Below, in pieces: positions 1 to 9,734 of a DNA stretch of 64,000 nucleotides. This DNA is from Halalkalibaculum roseum (GTDB taxonomy: Bacteria; Bacteroidota; Rhodothermia; Balneolales; Balneolaceae): contig NZ_JAALLT010000001.1 of the NCBI RefSeq assembly GCF_011059145.1, forward strand, positions 541,250 to 605,249. Direction: 5' to 3'. A program made the translations under genes and the position numbers. How positions within the stretch are numbered: position 1 is the first letter of the stretch; every line of letters starts with the position of its first letter. The notes beneath the pieces are model-generated. The model searched no databases. It was not told the origin of the DNA and was given only the letters and a program-made list of their open reading frames with translations.

Positions 1-978
1 GAGCTGGAACCTTCTGAAGACACCCTGAAATCGCTCAAGGCCGGACTTGATATATTTGAAATCAATGTCCAGTTCGAGTCCCACTGCAACAGCAGCCAGG
101 GCATTTCTGACATTGTGTTCGCCCGGAGCTTCCAGCTTGATCTCACCAATCTCTTCTCCGTCGTTTAGTACCGTAAAAGTGCTGTAGAAATTGTTCACCT
201 CAATATTTCTAGCTCTGACTTTAGCTTGTGGCGTCAGTCCATAGGTAATAGTACGTCGTTCAATTTCCGGGATGATGCTCCTTACATTGGGATCATCGAG
301 GCAAAGTACCACGGCCCCATAGAACGGCACCTTGTTGGCAAATTCAACAAATGCGTTTTTGACGTCTTCGAGATTGTCGTAAATATCCAGGTGTTCTGCC
401 TCAATGTTGGTGATCACTGCCAGAGAAGGACTGAGGCGCAAGAAGGTACGGTCAAATTCGTCCGCTTCTACAATGATAATGTCCCCTTTACCTACAACGG
501 CATTGGTTTCTGAAAAGCTGTGAACCTTACCGCCAACCATAATGGTGGGATCAAAACTTCCGTCCTGAATCACATGTCCAACCATCGTGGTTGTAGTGGT
601 TTTGCCATGCGTTCCGGCAATGCCGATTCCGTACTTCATTCGCATCAGCTCGGCGAGCATTTCAGCTCTTTTAATGACCGGAATACCGGCCTCAATAGCA
701 GCCTTGGTCTCTAAGTTTTCATTGGCCTTAACGGCGCTTGTGAAAACCACAACATCGGCTCCTTCAATATTCTTTTCATCGTGGCCGATGTATATTTTGG
801 CACCAAGTTCTCGGAGGCGTTTGATGGTATCGCCCTCCCTGGCATCAGATCCGGTTACGGTATAGCCCTTTTGAAGCAGAATCTCGGCCATGCCGCTCAT
901 ACCAATTCCCCCGATCCCGACCATGTGTATATGGCGGGTTCGTCCGAAAATTGGTTGTGTTTGAATCTGTTTGCTCAT
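1..978 (-). CDS. murC: UDP-N-acetylmuramate--L-alanine ligase, 3' end outside window
   Basis: Cytoplasmic Mur ligase that adds L-alanine to UDP-MurNAc using ATP. The reading frame is open on the minus strand from an ATG at 978 to the window edge, so the first 326 codons are visible and the C-terminus is missing. The N-terminal nucleotide-binding segment reads GIGGIGMSG near residue 21, and the Mur-ligase ATP loop GTHGKTTTT lies at about residues 122-130. Only 6 bases separate it from the murG stop, so it should be cotranscribed with the dcw cluster. ftsQ, ftsA and ftsZ would be expected beyond the left edge. Identity is secure from the loop, the length so far and the position after murG. Confidence 0.95.
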   Translation of the reverse strand, partial: MSKQIQTQPIFGRTRHIHMVGIGGIGMSGMAEILLQKGYTVTGSDAREGDTIKRLRELGAKIYIGHDEKNIEGADVVVFTSAVKANENLETKAAIEAGIPVIKRAEMLAELMRMKYGIGIAGTHGKTTTTTMVGHVIQDGSFDPTIMVGGKVHSFSETNAVVGKGDIIIVEADEFDRTFLRLSPSLAVITNIEAEHLDIYDNLEDVKNAFVEFANKVPFYGAVVLCLDDPNVRSIIPEIERRTITYGLTPQAKVRARNIEVNNFYSTFTVLNDGEEIGEIKLEAPGEHNVRNALAAVAVGLELDIDFKYIKSGLERFQGVFRRFQL

Positions 979-984
979 TCCTTG

Positions 985-2151
985 TTATCCGGTTATCTCT
1001 TTGGTTGCAATTTCAAGTATCTCCCGTGCTATATCTGAAGCGGCGTCGGGCCTAGCCAGTTTCAATGCCGCCTTTTGCATCTCTTTAAGTTTTTCCTGGT
1101 CAAATATGAGTTTGTTTACCAGCTCAGCGAGTGTCTCTTTTGCCTTGCTGTCATCGAGAATTTCAGCAGCTCCTTCATGGGCCATAGATTGTGCATTTTT
1201 GGATTGATGATCTCCCGCAACATTCGGGGATGGTACCAGTATGCTTGGTTTGCCGGTAAGTGCCAGCTCGGAACAGGATAGAGCACCTGCTCTGCTTACC
1301 ACCAGGTCTGCCACTTCATAGGCTTCCGGCATGTTATGCAGGAAATCCACAAGGCGAAGATCATCGTAATTATCCGTATGCAGTTCTGTGTGCAACTGAT
1401 CGTAATACCTTGATCCGCACTGCCAGATGATCTGCAAACTCATTTCATTGTGCAGTTCATCAATATTGGCAGCCATGGCTTCATTGATACTTTTGGCTCC
1501 GCCGCTTCCTCCAAGCACTAGCAGTGTCTTTTTGGCCTGGTTGAAAGCAAAATGTTCGTAAGCTTCTCCAGTTTCAGCTTCTACAAGGTTTTTCCGTGTT
1601 GGATTGCCGGCAACCTCCGTTTTTTCAGCCGGGAGATACCGGTCTGCATCTTCAAATGCTGTAAATATTTTTCGTGCTTTTTTAGAAAGCAGACGCGTAG
1701 TCACTCCGGGAAAACTATTTTGTTCCTGCAGCACCAGGGGGATATCCTTTTTGGAAGCGACCCATCCTACCGGTCCGGAGGCAAATCCACCACAGGAGAC
1801 AACCACATTTGGTTTGAACTGCGAAAGTATGGCCCAGCTTTGAACCAGGCTGCTTCCTAATTTTACAGGGAACAGTATGTTCTTCAGAGTAAATCTCCGG
1901 TGAAAACCGCTGATCCAGATACTTTTTATATCATAACCTGCCTTGGGCACGGCATCCCATTCCATATGATCCTTGGTTCCGATAAACAGAATATCTGTAT
2001 TGTCATTGAATTCCTTAAGCGCATCTGCTATAGCAATGGCAGGGTATACATGACCACCAGTTCCACCGGCTGCTATGAGCACCCGTGGGCTACTCATAGC
2101 AGTGGTGGCTGGTTTGTCTTGTGATGATATGTCCTTTGTCGTGCTATGCAT
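985..2151 (-). CDS. murG: Lipid II synthase, undecaprenyl-PP-MurNAc-pentapeptide GlcNAc transferase
   Basis: Peripheral inner-membrane GT-B glycosyltransferase that adds GlcNAc to lipid I to make lipid II. The glycine-rich loop GGTGGH lies at residues 29-34, and the C-terminal half carries the UDP-GlcNAc-binding stretch around SRAGALSCSELALTGKPS. With the ATG at 2151 the protein is 388 residues and overlaps the ftsW stop by 8 bases. An internal ATG at 2097 (MSSPRVLIAAGG) would give a more usual N-terminus, so the first 18 residues may not be translated. It sits between ftsW and murC, the standard order. Confidence 0.95.
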   Translation of the reverse strand: MHSTTKDISSQDKPATTAMSSPRVLIAAGGTGGHVYPAIAIADALKEFNDNTDILFIGTKDHMEWDAVPKAGYDIKSIWISGFHRRFTLKNILFPVKLGSSLVQSWAILSQFKPNVVVSCGGFASGPVGWVASKKDIPLVLQEQNSFPGVTTRLLSKKARKIFTAFEDADRYLPAEKTEVAGNPTRKNLVEAETGEAYEHFAFNQAKKTLLVLGGSGGAKSINEAMAANIDELHNEMSLQIIWQCGSRYYDQLHTELHTDNYDDLRLVDFLHNMPEAYEVADLVVSRAGALSCSELALTGKPSILVPSPNVAGDHQSKNAQSMAHEGAAEILDDSKAKETLAELVNKLIFDQEKLKEMQKAALKLARPDAASDIAREILEIATKEITG

Positions 2152-3295
2152 AAAACACTGCTCGTTTCTTGCGGTCGTGTTTCGAAATATTCAGTAAAAT
2201 GCCAATCATCAGGCCGGCCGTCATGGTACTGGTACCCCCGTAGCTCACAAAGGGCATAGGCAAGCCGGTTACAGGCAGAAGGCCGCTTGCCACTCCTGCA
2301 TTTACAAATCCATAAATCGTAATCATGAGGGTGCAGGAAACGGCAATCAGGGTTCCTGATACATCGGGGGCATTCTTGGCAATCTTCGCCATCCCCCTGA
2401 AGAAAATGAGTGTAAACATGAAGATCAGGGTGATGGAACCGATCAGCCCATACTCCTCGGCGATAATAGCAAAGATGAAATCGTTATAAGGAGCCGGCAG
2501 GAAATCACGCTGAGTGCTTTTCCCGATTCCCACACCGAAAATTTCACCTTGGGCTATAGCTATATGCGCTTGTTGCGCCTGGTAGCCTTCCTCACCATTA
2601 AACTCTTCACTGTTGATATCTACAATTTGGTCTACGTACTGCTGAATACGGCTCTGGCGCTCAGGTGACTGAAGTATCAGAGCTGAAGCACCTATCAATC
2701 CGATTACCACCAGCGTGCTCAGCTGCATGATGCTGATTCTGCCTATAAACATGACCAGAAGGCTCATGCTCATCAGGATGGCCGCACTGCTGAAATCTTC
2801 CAGTCCGATCAGTCCGCAGGTGATGACCACCCAGAACATGATGGGAAGAAATGCTTTTTTGAAATCCTTTATATACTCCTGTTTTTCATCCAGTAGTACA
2901 GCTACATGTACCAGAAGGGCTACCGCTGCTACGGAAGAGGGCTGGAAGGTGAATCCACCTATATTTAAGTATCGTTTGGCCCCGAACACTTCATTGCCAA
3001 AAATCATCACTCCAATCAGCAGCAGCCAGCTTACCACCATGCCAAAGCGGCTGAACTTCACCAACATGTGATAGTCAATTTTAGAAAAGATCAGCAGTAC
3101 CAGGAATGCGATTCCCAGTTTCAAGGTGTGTCCCAGTACCATGCTGCCAGCTGTAGTCTGTTTCGACTCCGCGAAATAGGCGATGGATGAGTAGACGGCC
3201 AGTATGCCGAATACCATCAGGATGATCACTGATACCAGCAGAATACGGTCGCTTCCCTGCTTGGGCGTATCAATGTCATCCGGGCTGGTGCCCAT
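2144..3295 (-). CDS. ftsW: Division-specific SEDS glycosyltransferase/lipid II polymerase
   Basis: SEDS-family integral membrane protein that polymerises septal peptidoglycan together with FtsI. The sequence has about ten hydrophobic segments and the SEDS C-terminal signature GLPMPFVSYGGTS before the last membrane segment. I chose the ATG at 3295 (MGTSPDD), which gives 383 residues; a GTG at 3334 would add 13 residues. It overlaps murG by a few bases and follows murD after a roughly 150-bp gap filled by an inverted repeat. That gap is the only sizeable one in this half of the cluster, so the transcript could be processed there. Confidence 0.93.
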   Translation of the reverse strand: MGTSPDDIDTPKQGSDRILLVSVIILMVFGILAVYSSIAYFAESKQTTAGSMVLGHTLKLGIAFLVLLIFSKIDYHMLVKFSRFGMVVSWLLLIGVMIFGNEVFGAKRYLNIGGFTFQPSSVAAVALLVHVAVLLDEKQEYIKDFKKAFLPIMFWVVITCGLIGLEDFSSAAILMSMSLLVMFIGRISIMQLSTLVVIGLIGASALILQSPERQSRIQQYVDQIVDINSEEFNGEEGYQAQQAHIAIAQGEIFGVGIGKSTQRDFLPAPYNDFIFAIIAEEYGLIGSITLIFMFTLIFFRGMAKIAKNAPDVSGTLIAVSCTLMITIYGFVNAGVASGLLPVTGLPMPFVSYGGTSTMTAGLMIGILLNISKHDRKKRAVFYA

Positions 3296-3373
3296 GATGG
3301 ATGAAATATTTTTATTTGGAGTAGTGAAGATCACGTTGTGATAATGTTCAATTTGCAGTTTTCAATGTTCAAG

Positions 3374-3448
3374 CAAATTCGAAATCCGAATGTCCGAAAT
3401 ACGAAACCGGCTATGTTTCGATCATTTGAATTTCGGATTTCGAATTTG
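3374..3448. repeat. 17-bp perfect inverted repeat between ftsW and murD
   Basis: The arms at 3374-3390 and 3432-3448 are exact reverse complements (left arm CAAATTCGAAATCCGAA). They enclose about 41 bases that repeat the same word (CGAAATCC, CGAATGTCC, CGAAATACG) at 7-9 bp spacing. It lies inside the dcw transcription unit, and no T-tract follows on either strand, so it does not look like a simple terminator. Confidence 0.75.
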
Positions 3449-3484
3449 TTTGTCATTTGATGTTCGTTATTAGGTATTTAGTCT

Positions 3485-4845
3485 TTAGAGTCCGTTGACT
3501 ATTCTTTTAAATTCATTTCCGCGTTCCTCATAATTCTCGAACATATCGAATGAGGCACAAGCCGGACTTAACAGCACGATCTCACCGCGCTTGGTATATT
3601 TTTTCCCAAATCGAACCGCTTCTTTCATGGATTCGGCTGTTTCAAAATGGGGTACTACATTTTTTAGCTGTTCTTCAATCATCGGACGTGCTTCGCCGAT
3701 AGCGATAATGGTATGCACCTTCTCACGAATCTGATCAACCAGTTCGCTGTAGTCATTGCCTTTATCCCTGCCGCCCAGTATCAGGGCCATCGGGGTATTG
3801 AAGCTGTCAAGGGCGTACCAGACGGCATTGATATTGGTAGCCTTGCTGTCGTTGATATACTTGACACCATCAACCGTGCGAACATGTTCCAAGCGATGTT
3901 CTACACCTTCAAAAGTGCGTAAACTCTCGCGGATCACATCATTTTTGATCTCTGCAGCACGGGCAGCAAGGGCGGTAGCCAGTCCGTTATTCAGATTGTG
4001 ATTTCCGCTCAAACCTATTTCATTTATTGGCATAAGCACTTCTTCTTTGTTGTTGATTCGTATGATGATGTTGCTGTTGCGAACGAAAGCGCCCATCTGT
4101 AATTCGCTGCCGGTTGAAAATCCCAGCAGTCGCGGGCATCGACTTTTTTTTTAAGAGTTTCTACATGACTGTTGATCATCGGATCGTCATAGTTGTAGAT
4201 GAACCAGTCATTCTCATCCTGATTTTCCGTGATTCGAAATTTGGCAGCTGCGTATTTCTCCAAGCTGTTTTCGTAACGGTCCAGGTGATCAGGCTTAATA
4301 TTGAGCAACAGGCTTATATGTGGGTGGAAATAATCAATATGATCGAGCTGGAAGCTGCTTACTTCTAAAATAGCTTCCTTCTCTTTTGTGGACTCTTCCA
4401 CTTGGTCTGAGAACGCATATCCGATGTTTCCTGCCAGAATATGCGGTCTGCCGGCTGTTTTCCATGTATGAGCCATCCAGCTTGCCACTGTAGTTTTACC
4501 GTTGCTGCCGGTTACGGCCACCATAGGGCTCCGGTTAAACCAGCTTGCTACTTCCATTTCGGAGAAGACGCCTTTTCCGTCTTCTAGATACTCTTGCACA
4601 AGGGGTGCCCGTGTTGGTACTCCGGGGCTGATCACCAGAAATTCTCCTTCTCTTGCCTTGGCCGAATGACCTGACTCTTCAAATTCAATACCTTCTGAGG
4701 TCAGACGATTCTTGAAGTTTTGCGATAATTCCTTGTTATCGGTAACAAATACCCGGGCCCCTTTACGATGCAGCAAAGACGCAACCGCAACACCGCTGCG
4801 AGCAGCTCCAACTACGACGATATGTCTGTTTTCAACTTCTCTCAT
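3485..4845 (-). CDS. murD: UDP-N-acetylmuramoylalanine--D-glutamate ligase, frameshifted at an A9 tract
   Basis: Cytoplasmic Mur ligase that adds D-glutamate to UDP-MurNAc-L-Ala. The ATG at 4845 overlaps the mraY stop (ATGA), which gives translational coupling. The N-terminal part carries VVVGAARSGVA and the ATP loop VTGSNGKTT. The C-terminal part carries LLGFSTGSELQMGAFV, the GNHNLNN motif and LGGRDKGNDY, all typical of MurD. The two halves are in different frames. The first runs on into an aberrant tail ending at 4024, and the second is open from just after 4144. The family sequence switches frame exactly at nine consecutive A residues in the mRNA (4144-4152, codons 232-234). One extra A, or a -1 ribosomal slip, would restore a 453-residue protein of normal length. 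This may be a sequencing error in the homopolymer or real slippage. Confidence 0.88.
4144..4152 (-). other. A9 homopolymer at the murD frame junction
   Basis: On the coding strand the codons are CTT AAA AAA AAA GTC. Reading one A twice gives Lys-Ser-Arg-Cys-Pro-Arg followed by the conserved MurD stretch. Tracts of nine A are known sites for transcriptional slippage and for -1 ribosomal frameshifting (A-AAA-AAA heptamer), and are also a common place for sequencing indels. Confidence 0.7.
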
Positions 4846-5978
4846 CGCAACTTCAGGGTTAATAGACTGATAATTCCGAGCAATACCGCAATAATCCAGA
4901 AACGCACAACAATCTTTGACTCCGACCATCCTTTTTTCTCAAAATGGTGATGGATGGGAGTCATCAGAAAGACACGCCTTCCTTCTCCATATTTCTTTCT
5001 TGTATACTTAAACCAGCTGGTCTGGATGATGACCGAAAGTGTTTCCAAAAAGAATATTCCACAGATAATTGGCAGCAAGAGTTCTTTGTGAATCATCAGG
5101 GCAAGAGCACCGAAACCGCCTCCGATAGCAAGCGAGCCGGTATCTCCCATAAACACTTCTGCGGGATGGGTGTTATACCAAAGAAAACCCATGCAGGCTC
5201 CAACCATGGAAGCGCAAAAGATGGTCAGTTCCCCGGCTCCCGGCAGGTAGAGTATGTCGAGAAAACTTGAGAAGTCGGTTCTGCCCGATACATAAGCAAA
5301 GATGCCCAGGATCAGCCCGGCTATGGCAGAAGTGCCAGCAGCCAGGCCGTCCAAGCCGTCTGTAAGGTTCGTCGCATTGCTGGTAGCCGTGATGATGAAT
5401 ACCACTACCGGGATATAGATGATCCATCCCAGGGATTCACCGAATACGGCGTAATCAATATTTACATTCTTCAAAAAGGGTACGGTGGAAAGAGTGTTGA
5501 AATCCTGAAATTCCGGCCAGAAATACAGTACACTACCCAATGCGATGCCGACTGTTATTTGTCCGGCCAGCTTGAAGCGTCCGCTGAGTCCCGACTTATC
5601 TTTCTTCACTACTTTAATGTAATCGTCGATAAATCCGACGATACCCAGAATCAGCGTCACCAGTACAATCATCCAGGTGTAGATGCTATCCATAGGCATC
5701 CAGAGCAGAGTGGGGATAAGTACAGCCAGCAATATGATCATGCCACCCATGGTCGGGGTATGGGCTTTGCCTAGATGGCTGTCGAGACCGATATCATCAC
5801 GAATCACCTCACGAAGCTGCATCTTCTCGAGCCATCGTATAATACGACCCCCGATCAGCAGGCTGATAAACAGGGCCATGGCTGCGGCAACCGCACTTCG
5901 CGTAGTGATGAAGGCGAAAGCGCTGAAGCCCGGTGGGGCATAGGTTTTTTCAAGCCAGTCTATGAGTTCAAAAAGCAT
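4842..5978 (-). CDS. mraY: Phospho-MurNAc-pentapeptide translocase
   Basis: Polytopic inner-membrane enzyme that transfers phospho-MurNAc-pentapeptide to undecaprenyl phosphate to form lipid I. The 378 residues contain about ten membrane segments. They include the catalytic-loop motifs TPTMGG near residue 75, NATNLTDGLDG near residue 200, and the C-terminal MTPIHHHFE histidine motif. The start shares one base with the murE stop (TGATG) and the stop overlaps the murD start (ATGA). The gene therefore lies directly after murE, where many other phyla have murF. Confidence 0.96.
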   Translation of the reverse strand: MLFELIDWLEKTYAPPGFSAFAFITTRSAVAAAMALFISLLIGGRIIRWLEKMQLREVIRDDIGLDSHLGKAHTPTMGGMIILLAVLIPTLLWMPMDSIYTWMIVLVTLILGIVGFIDDYIKVVKKDKSGLSGRFKLAGQITVGIALGSVLYFWPEFQDFNTLSTVPFLKNVNIDYAVFGESLGWIIYIPVVVFIITATSNATNLTDGLDGLAAGTSAIAGLILGIFAYVSGRTDFSSFLDILYLPGAGELTIFCASMVGACMGFLWYNTHPAEVFMGDTGSLAIGGGFGALALMIHKELLLPIICGIFFLETLSVIIQTSWFKYTRKKYGEGRRVFLMTPIHHHFEKKGWSESKIVVRFWIIAVLLGIISLLTLKLR

Positions 5979-7465
5979 CAGGCCACCTCTCCGGTTTTTG
6001 AGTTGTGGTTACGCTTTTTGAGTGCCTCCAAGGCTACTTTACGGTCGTCAAAGTCGTGTCGCTTACCCTTGATTTCCTGATAGGTTTCATGTCCTTTGCC
6101 TGCTATGAGAATCATAGTGTGTTCATCGGCCTGTGCAATAGCATGCTCAATAGCCTCTTTTCGGACACTAATACGGCTCACTTCCGTATCTGCATTAAAA
6201 CCGAGCACAATCTGGTCGATGATTTCCTCAGGATCTTCACTCCTGGGATTGTCGGAGGTGACGGTAATGATGTCGGCAAACTTCTCGGCAACTTCAGCCA
6301 TCTTCGGGCGCTTGGTCTTGTCGCGATCTCCGCCACAGCCAAAAATGACGTGGAGCTTCTGTTTTTCCGTCTTCAGATCGGATAGCGTACTTAATACGTT
6401 TTCCAGGGCGTCCGGGGTATGGGCGTAATCAACCAGCACGGTCGGCTGTTTCTCAGGGTGCTCACTTTCCACGCGTTCCAGACGTCCGGCTGCACCTTTT
6501 GCATTAGCGAGTGCCCGGGCAATAGTGGTAAACTCATATCCCAGGGCTTTGCAGATAAAAATGGCTTCCGCCACGTTATAGGCATTAAAGGTGCCCACAA
6601 GAGGGGACTCAAATTCCACGCCTTCAATTTCAAGCTTCAATCCCTCAGAGGAATTGGAAATAACTTTACAATCGTACGTAATAGGTTTCTTAAAACTGAA
6701 ATCAATTATTTGTGCAGGACAGTCGAGCGCCATGAACTTGCCTTGTTCATCATCCTGGTTGATCACAGCCCATGCATCTTCATTCAACCCGTCAAATAGT
6801 TTCTTCTTGGTTTTGGCGTATTCCTGCCAGCTTTCGTGATAATCGAGGTGATCGTGGCTTAAATTGGTAAAAGCGCCCACCGAAAAATCAAAACCGGCGG
6901 TTCTTTTCTGATCGATAGCGTGCGAGGAAACCTCCATGACCAGGTGAGTGGAATTGGCATCCACCATACTTCGCATATCACGAGCCAACTCTATGGGGTC
7001 GGCCGTTGTCAAAAGACTGTCGAGTACCTTGTCGTCAATGCGCTTTGCAACAGTTCCTAGTAAGGAGGGTCGCGCTCCGCCCATCTCCATAAGCAGCTGC
7101 CAGGTCAGGGTCGCAACGGTTGTTTTGCCGTTGGTACCTGTGATACCGATAATTTTCAGTTCACGGGCAGGATAACCTTCAAAAGCCTGAGCCAGCGGAC
7201 CTACCAGAGAACGGGTATCCGCAACCTCAATGATGCAAACATCCTCATCAGAATAGTAGGAATCCTCACAGATGACAACAGAGGCGCCTTTGGAGATGGC
7301 ATTTTCGATAAACATATGACCGTCGACCTCAAATCCTTTCACGGCAATGAAGACGGAATCTTCCCCGACCTCACGCGAATCCTGCGTAAGCGGGCCCAGC
7401 TTTTCCGGTTCCGGACCGGAAACATCCAAGGGCTTGCAAAGTTTTATGAGTTCGTTAAAGGTCAA
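5978..7465 (-). CDS. murE: UDP-MurNAc-L-Ala-D-Glu:meso-diaminopimelate ligase
   Basis: Cytoplasmic Mur ligase that adds the third peptide residue. The ATP loop GITGTNGKTT lies near residue 107. The DNPR motif (TSDNPRSEDPE, about residue 410) is the one that in this family binds meso-diaminopimelate rather than lysine, so the stem peptide is predicted to be of the DAP type. Length (495 residues) is normal. It begins about 115 bp after ftsI and is coupled to mraY by a one-base overlap. Confidence 0.95.
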   Translation of the reverse strand: MTFNELIKLCKPLDVSGPEPEKLGPLTQDSREVGEDSVFIAVKGFEVDGHMFIENAISKGASVVICEDSYYSDEDVCIIEVADTRSLVGPLAQAFEGYPARELKIIGITGTNGKTTVATLTWQLLMEMGGARPSLLGTVAKRIDDKVLDSLLTTADPIELARDMRSMVDANSTHLVMEVSSHAIDQKRTAGFDFSVGAFTNLSHDHLDYHESWQEYAKTKKKLFDGLNEDAWAVINQDDEQGKFMALDCPAQIIDFSFKKPITYDCKVISNSSEGLKLEIEGVEFESPLVGTFNAYNVAEAIFICKALGYEFTTIARALANAKGAAGRLERVESEHPEKQPTVLVDYAHTPDALENVLSTLSDLKTEKQKLHVIFGCGGDRDKTKRPKMAEVAEKFADIITVTSDNPRSEDPEEIIDQIVLGFNADTEVSRISVRKEAIEHAIAQADEHTMILIAGKGHETYQEIKGKRHDFDDRKVALEALKKRNHNSKTGEVA

Positions 7466-7580
7466 TGTTTAATCTATTTCTATTTTACTTTGTAGTTATC
7501 CAGTGAACCGGGCCAAATGGCAGCCGGCACTTGTTGATTCAGTAATTCAATGCTTTAATAAACGAGCTATTTGTACCAGG

Positions 7581-9734
7581 CTATTCGCCTGCAATGGTTT
7601 CCAAGGATTTTGCCTTACCGCGAACCGTCACGGTCCTTCCCTTCTTCATCATATCTCCGGGCCGCGGAAACTGAGTGTAGACGGTACCGGAACCGATCAT
7701 TTTTGCCACAAATCCCTGGCTGTTGATGAGGAGAGATGCTTTACGCATGCTCATACCTCCCACATTCGGGATTACAGCGTAACTTTCCGGCACTTCCTTG
7801 GTATCGGTAGCCACTTTTGAGGCTGCCAGAGTAATAGTAATTTCGTCTCCGCGCTGCATCTCGGTACCCGGTTGAGGGTCCTGATCAACTACCCAATCAC
7901 CGCTGCCTTGGGTATTAAATGCAAGAAGCTGATGCTCGAGCACGGATTCTGCCTCTTTCAGGTTCATATTCCTGACCTCCGGGGTTTTGGCCCAGAATTC
8001 TTCGGTCAGGTCACTGTTGATAATCTGCTTTTCAATTTCATTATCCAGTCCCGCGATACGCTTGGCCGTCTCCCTGAAAATGGGTCCGGCAATATACCCG
8101 CCATACGGCGGATAGGTTTGGGGTTCATCCATCACTACAAGACAGACGTACTTGGGATTCTCGGCGGGAAAGAAACCTACAAACGAAGATCGATACTCCG
8201 TCCGGTAGCGTCCTTCAATAAATTTCTGAGCGGTCCCGGTTTTCCCGGCTATAGAAAGACCTTTTACCTGTGCGTATTCGGCGGTTCCTGAATCAGACAC
8301 CACGTCTTTAAATACGGGGTATAATTTCTCGATGGTTGATTTTTTTGCAATCTGGCGTACCTCAACGGGATCATGCTGCCATACCGCATTGTCCTGTGCA
8401 TCGGTAATTTTTTCTACCAGGTACGGACGCATCATCCGTCCCTCATTGGCGAAAGCCGCATAAGCCTGTGCCAGTTGAATTGGGGTAACTTGTACTTCGT
8501 AGCCGATTGCCATCCAGGGCAGGGTAACCTGGCTCCATTCATACGGTTTTTGCAGGCGACCGGTTTCCTCATTGGGCATGTCTATACCGGTTGGAGTGCC
8601 GAAACCCAGATTTCTGGCATATTGGTAAAAGGAGTCTTTGCTTAGCCGCATGGCAACTTCAGCCGTAGCGACGTTGGAGGATTTGCTGATTACCTCGGGA
8701 AAGGTCAGGGTACCCAGGGGATCATGGTCGCGCATCCACTGCCCGTGAATCTGCATGGTCCCGTCTTCGGGAGTTTCGAATGTTTCATCAAAACTGACCT
8801 TGTTTTGTTCAACGGCTGCTATTGCAGCAACAAGTTTAAAAGTGGAGCCGGGTTCGATCATATCCGAAATCGCAAAATTCCTGCGGTTCTCTTGTTTTGA
8901 GGAGGCAGGCGAATTGGGATTGAATGTGGGATAATTCGCCATTGCTTTGATGGCTCCCGTTCGGGGATCCATGACAATAGCGGAACCGTAGGTGGATTTG
9001 GTACGCTCGATCCCGGCTTTAAGTTCTTCTTCCAGGATAGCCTGGATGTGTGAATCAATCGTAGTGTAAAGGGAATTTCCCTGTTTAGGCTGTTTACGCG
9101 GTGCTCCTACATAGGCAAAGATGCTCCCGTTACGCTCACGTCGCACCTGTTGTACACCGTCTTTGCCTTTAAGTTCATCGTTATACTCTTTTTCCAGACC
9201 GATCATACCTTCCAGCTCGTGATTGACAAAACCAAGGGTGTGGGATGCAAGGGATCCGAAACTGTACCTCCGCTGATACTCCTCCTCCAGGATTACCGCA
9301 CGGTTATTTAGGGCCCGGATAGCTTCGTAGGCTTCCGTATCCACATTATCGGCCAGCACCACATATCGCGATCGATTAGGTGCGCGGTCTACTTTTCTCA
9401 GGAAGTAAGAGGCGGGCCGCAACGTATGTTTGGAAAGTGTGGAGGCTAATTCTCGCACCTGGTCACGGGTGAGGCCGCTCAGCCGGGGATCAATTGCCAC
9501 TTTGTAGGCAACAGAATTGGTGACCAGTAGGCTGCCGTCTTCGTCATAGATATTTCCTCGCTGTGCCGGTATGGAAATGTTGTCAATAGCCTGCTCGCTC
9601 CACAGTTTTCGAAGATCTTCACCCTCAAGAAAATTTATACGTAGAAGCTGAAGTACAATAGCACAGGGAATCAGTAATACCAGTCCGAAGACTATGAACA
9701 TGCGGCTCAATATGGCGGAGCGTTCGTCCATCAT
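7581..9734 (-). CDS. ftsI: Division transpeptidase (class B PBP) with two PASTA domains
   Basis: Septal class B penicillin-binding protein that cross-links peptidoglycan as the partner of FtsW. It has a single N-terminal membrane anchor (about residues 10-32) and a PBP dimer domain. The transpeptidase motifs STFK, SSN and KTG lie at residues 297-300, 352-354 and 498-500. Two PASTA repeats follow at about residues 590-655 and 656-710. The C-terminal PASTA domains, unlike E. coli FtsI, match what is seen in Bacteroidota. The ATG overlaps the ftsL stop by four bases (ATGA). Confidence 0.94.
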   Translation of the reverse strand: MMDERSAILSRMFIVFGLVLLIPCAIVLQLLRINFLEGEDLRKLWSEQAIDNISIPAQRGNIYDEDGSLLVTNSVAYKVAIDPRLSGLTRDQVRELASTLSKHTLRPASYFLRKVDRAPNRSRYVVLADNVDTEAYEAIRALNNRAVILEEEYQRRYSFGSLASHTLGFVNHELEGMIGLEKEYNDELKGKDGVQQVRRERNGSIFAYVGAPRKQPKQGNSLYTTIDSHIQAILEEELKAGIERTKSTYGSAIVMDPRTGAIKAMANYPTFNPNSPASSKQENRRNFAISDMIEPGSTFKLVAAIAAVEQNKVSFDETFETPEDGTMQIHGQWMRDHDPLGTLTFPEVISKSSNVATAEVAMRLSKDSFYQYARNLGFGTPTGIDMPNEETGRLQKPYEWSQVTLPWMAIGYEVQVTPIQLAQAYAAFANEGRMMRPYLVEKITDAQDNAVWQHDPVEVRQIAKKSTIEKLYPVFKDVVSDSGTAEYAQVKGLSIAGKTGTAQKFIEGRYRTEYRSSFVGFFPAENPKYVCLVVMDEPQTYPPYGGYIAGPIFRETAKRIAGLDNEIEKQIINSDLTEEFWAKTPEVRNMNLKEAESVLEHQLLAFNTQGSGDWVVDQDPQPGTEMQRGDEITITLAASKVATDTKEVPESYAVIPNVGGMSMRKASLLINSQGFVAKMIGSGTVYTQFPRPGDMMKKGRTVTVRGKAKSLETIAGE

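Noticed and set aside
2715-3071. Plus-strand ORF of 118 codons inside ftsW
   Set aside because: Antisense to conserved ftsW sequence; composition of a shadow frame.
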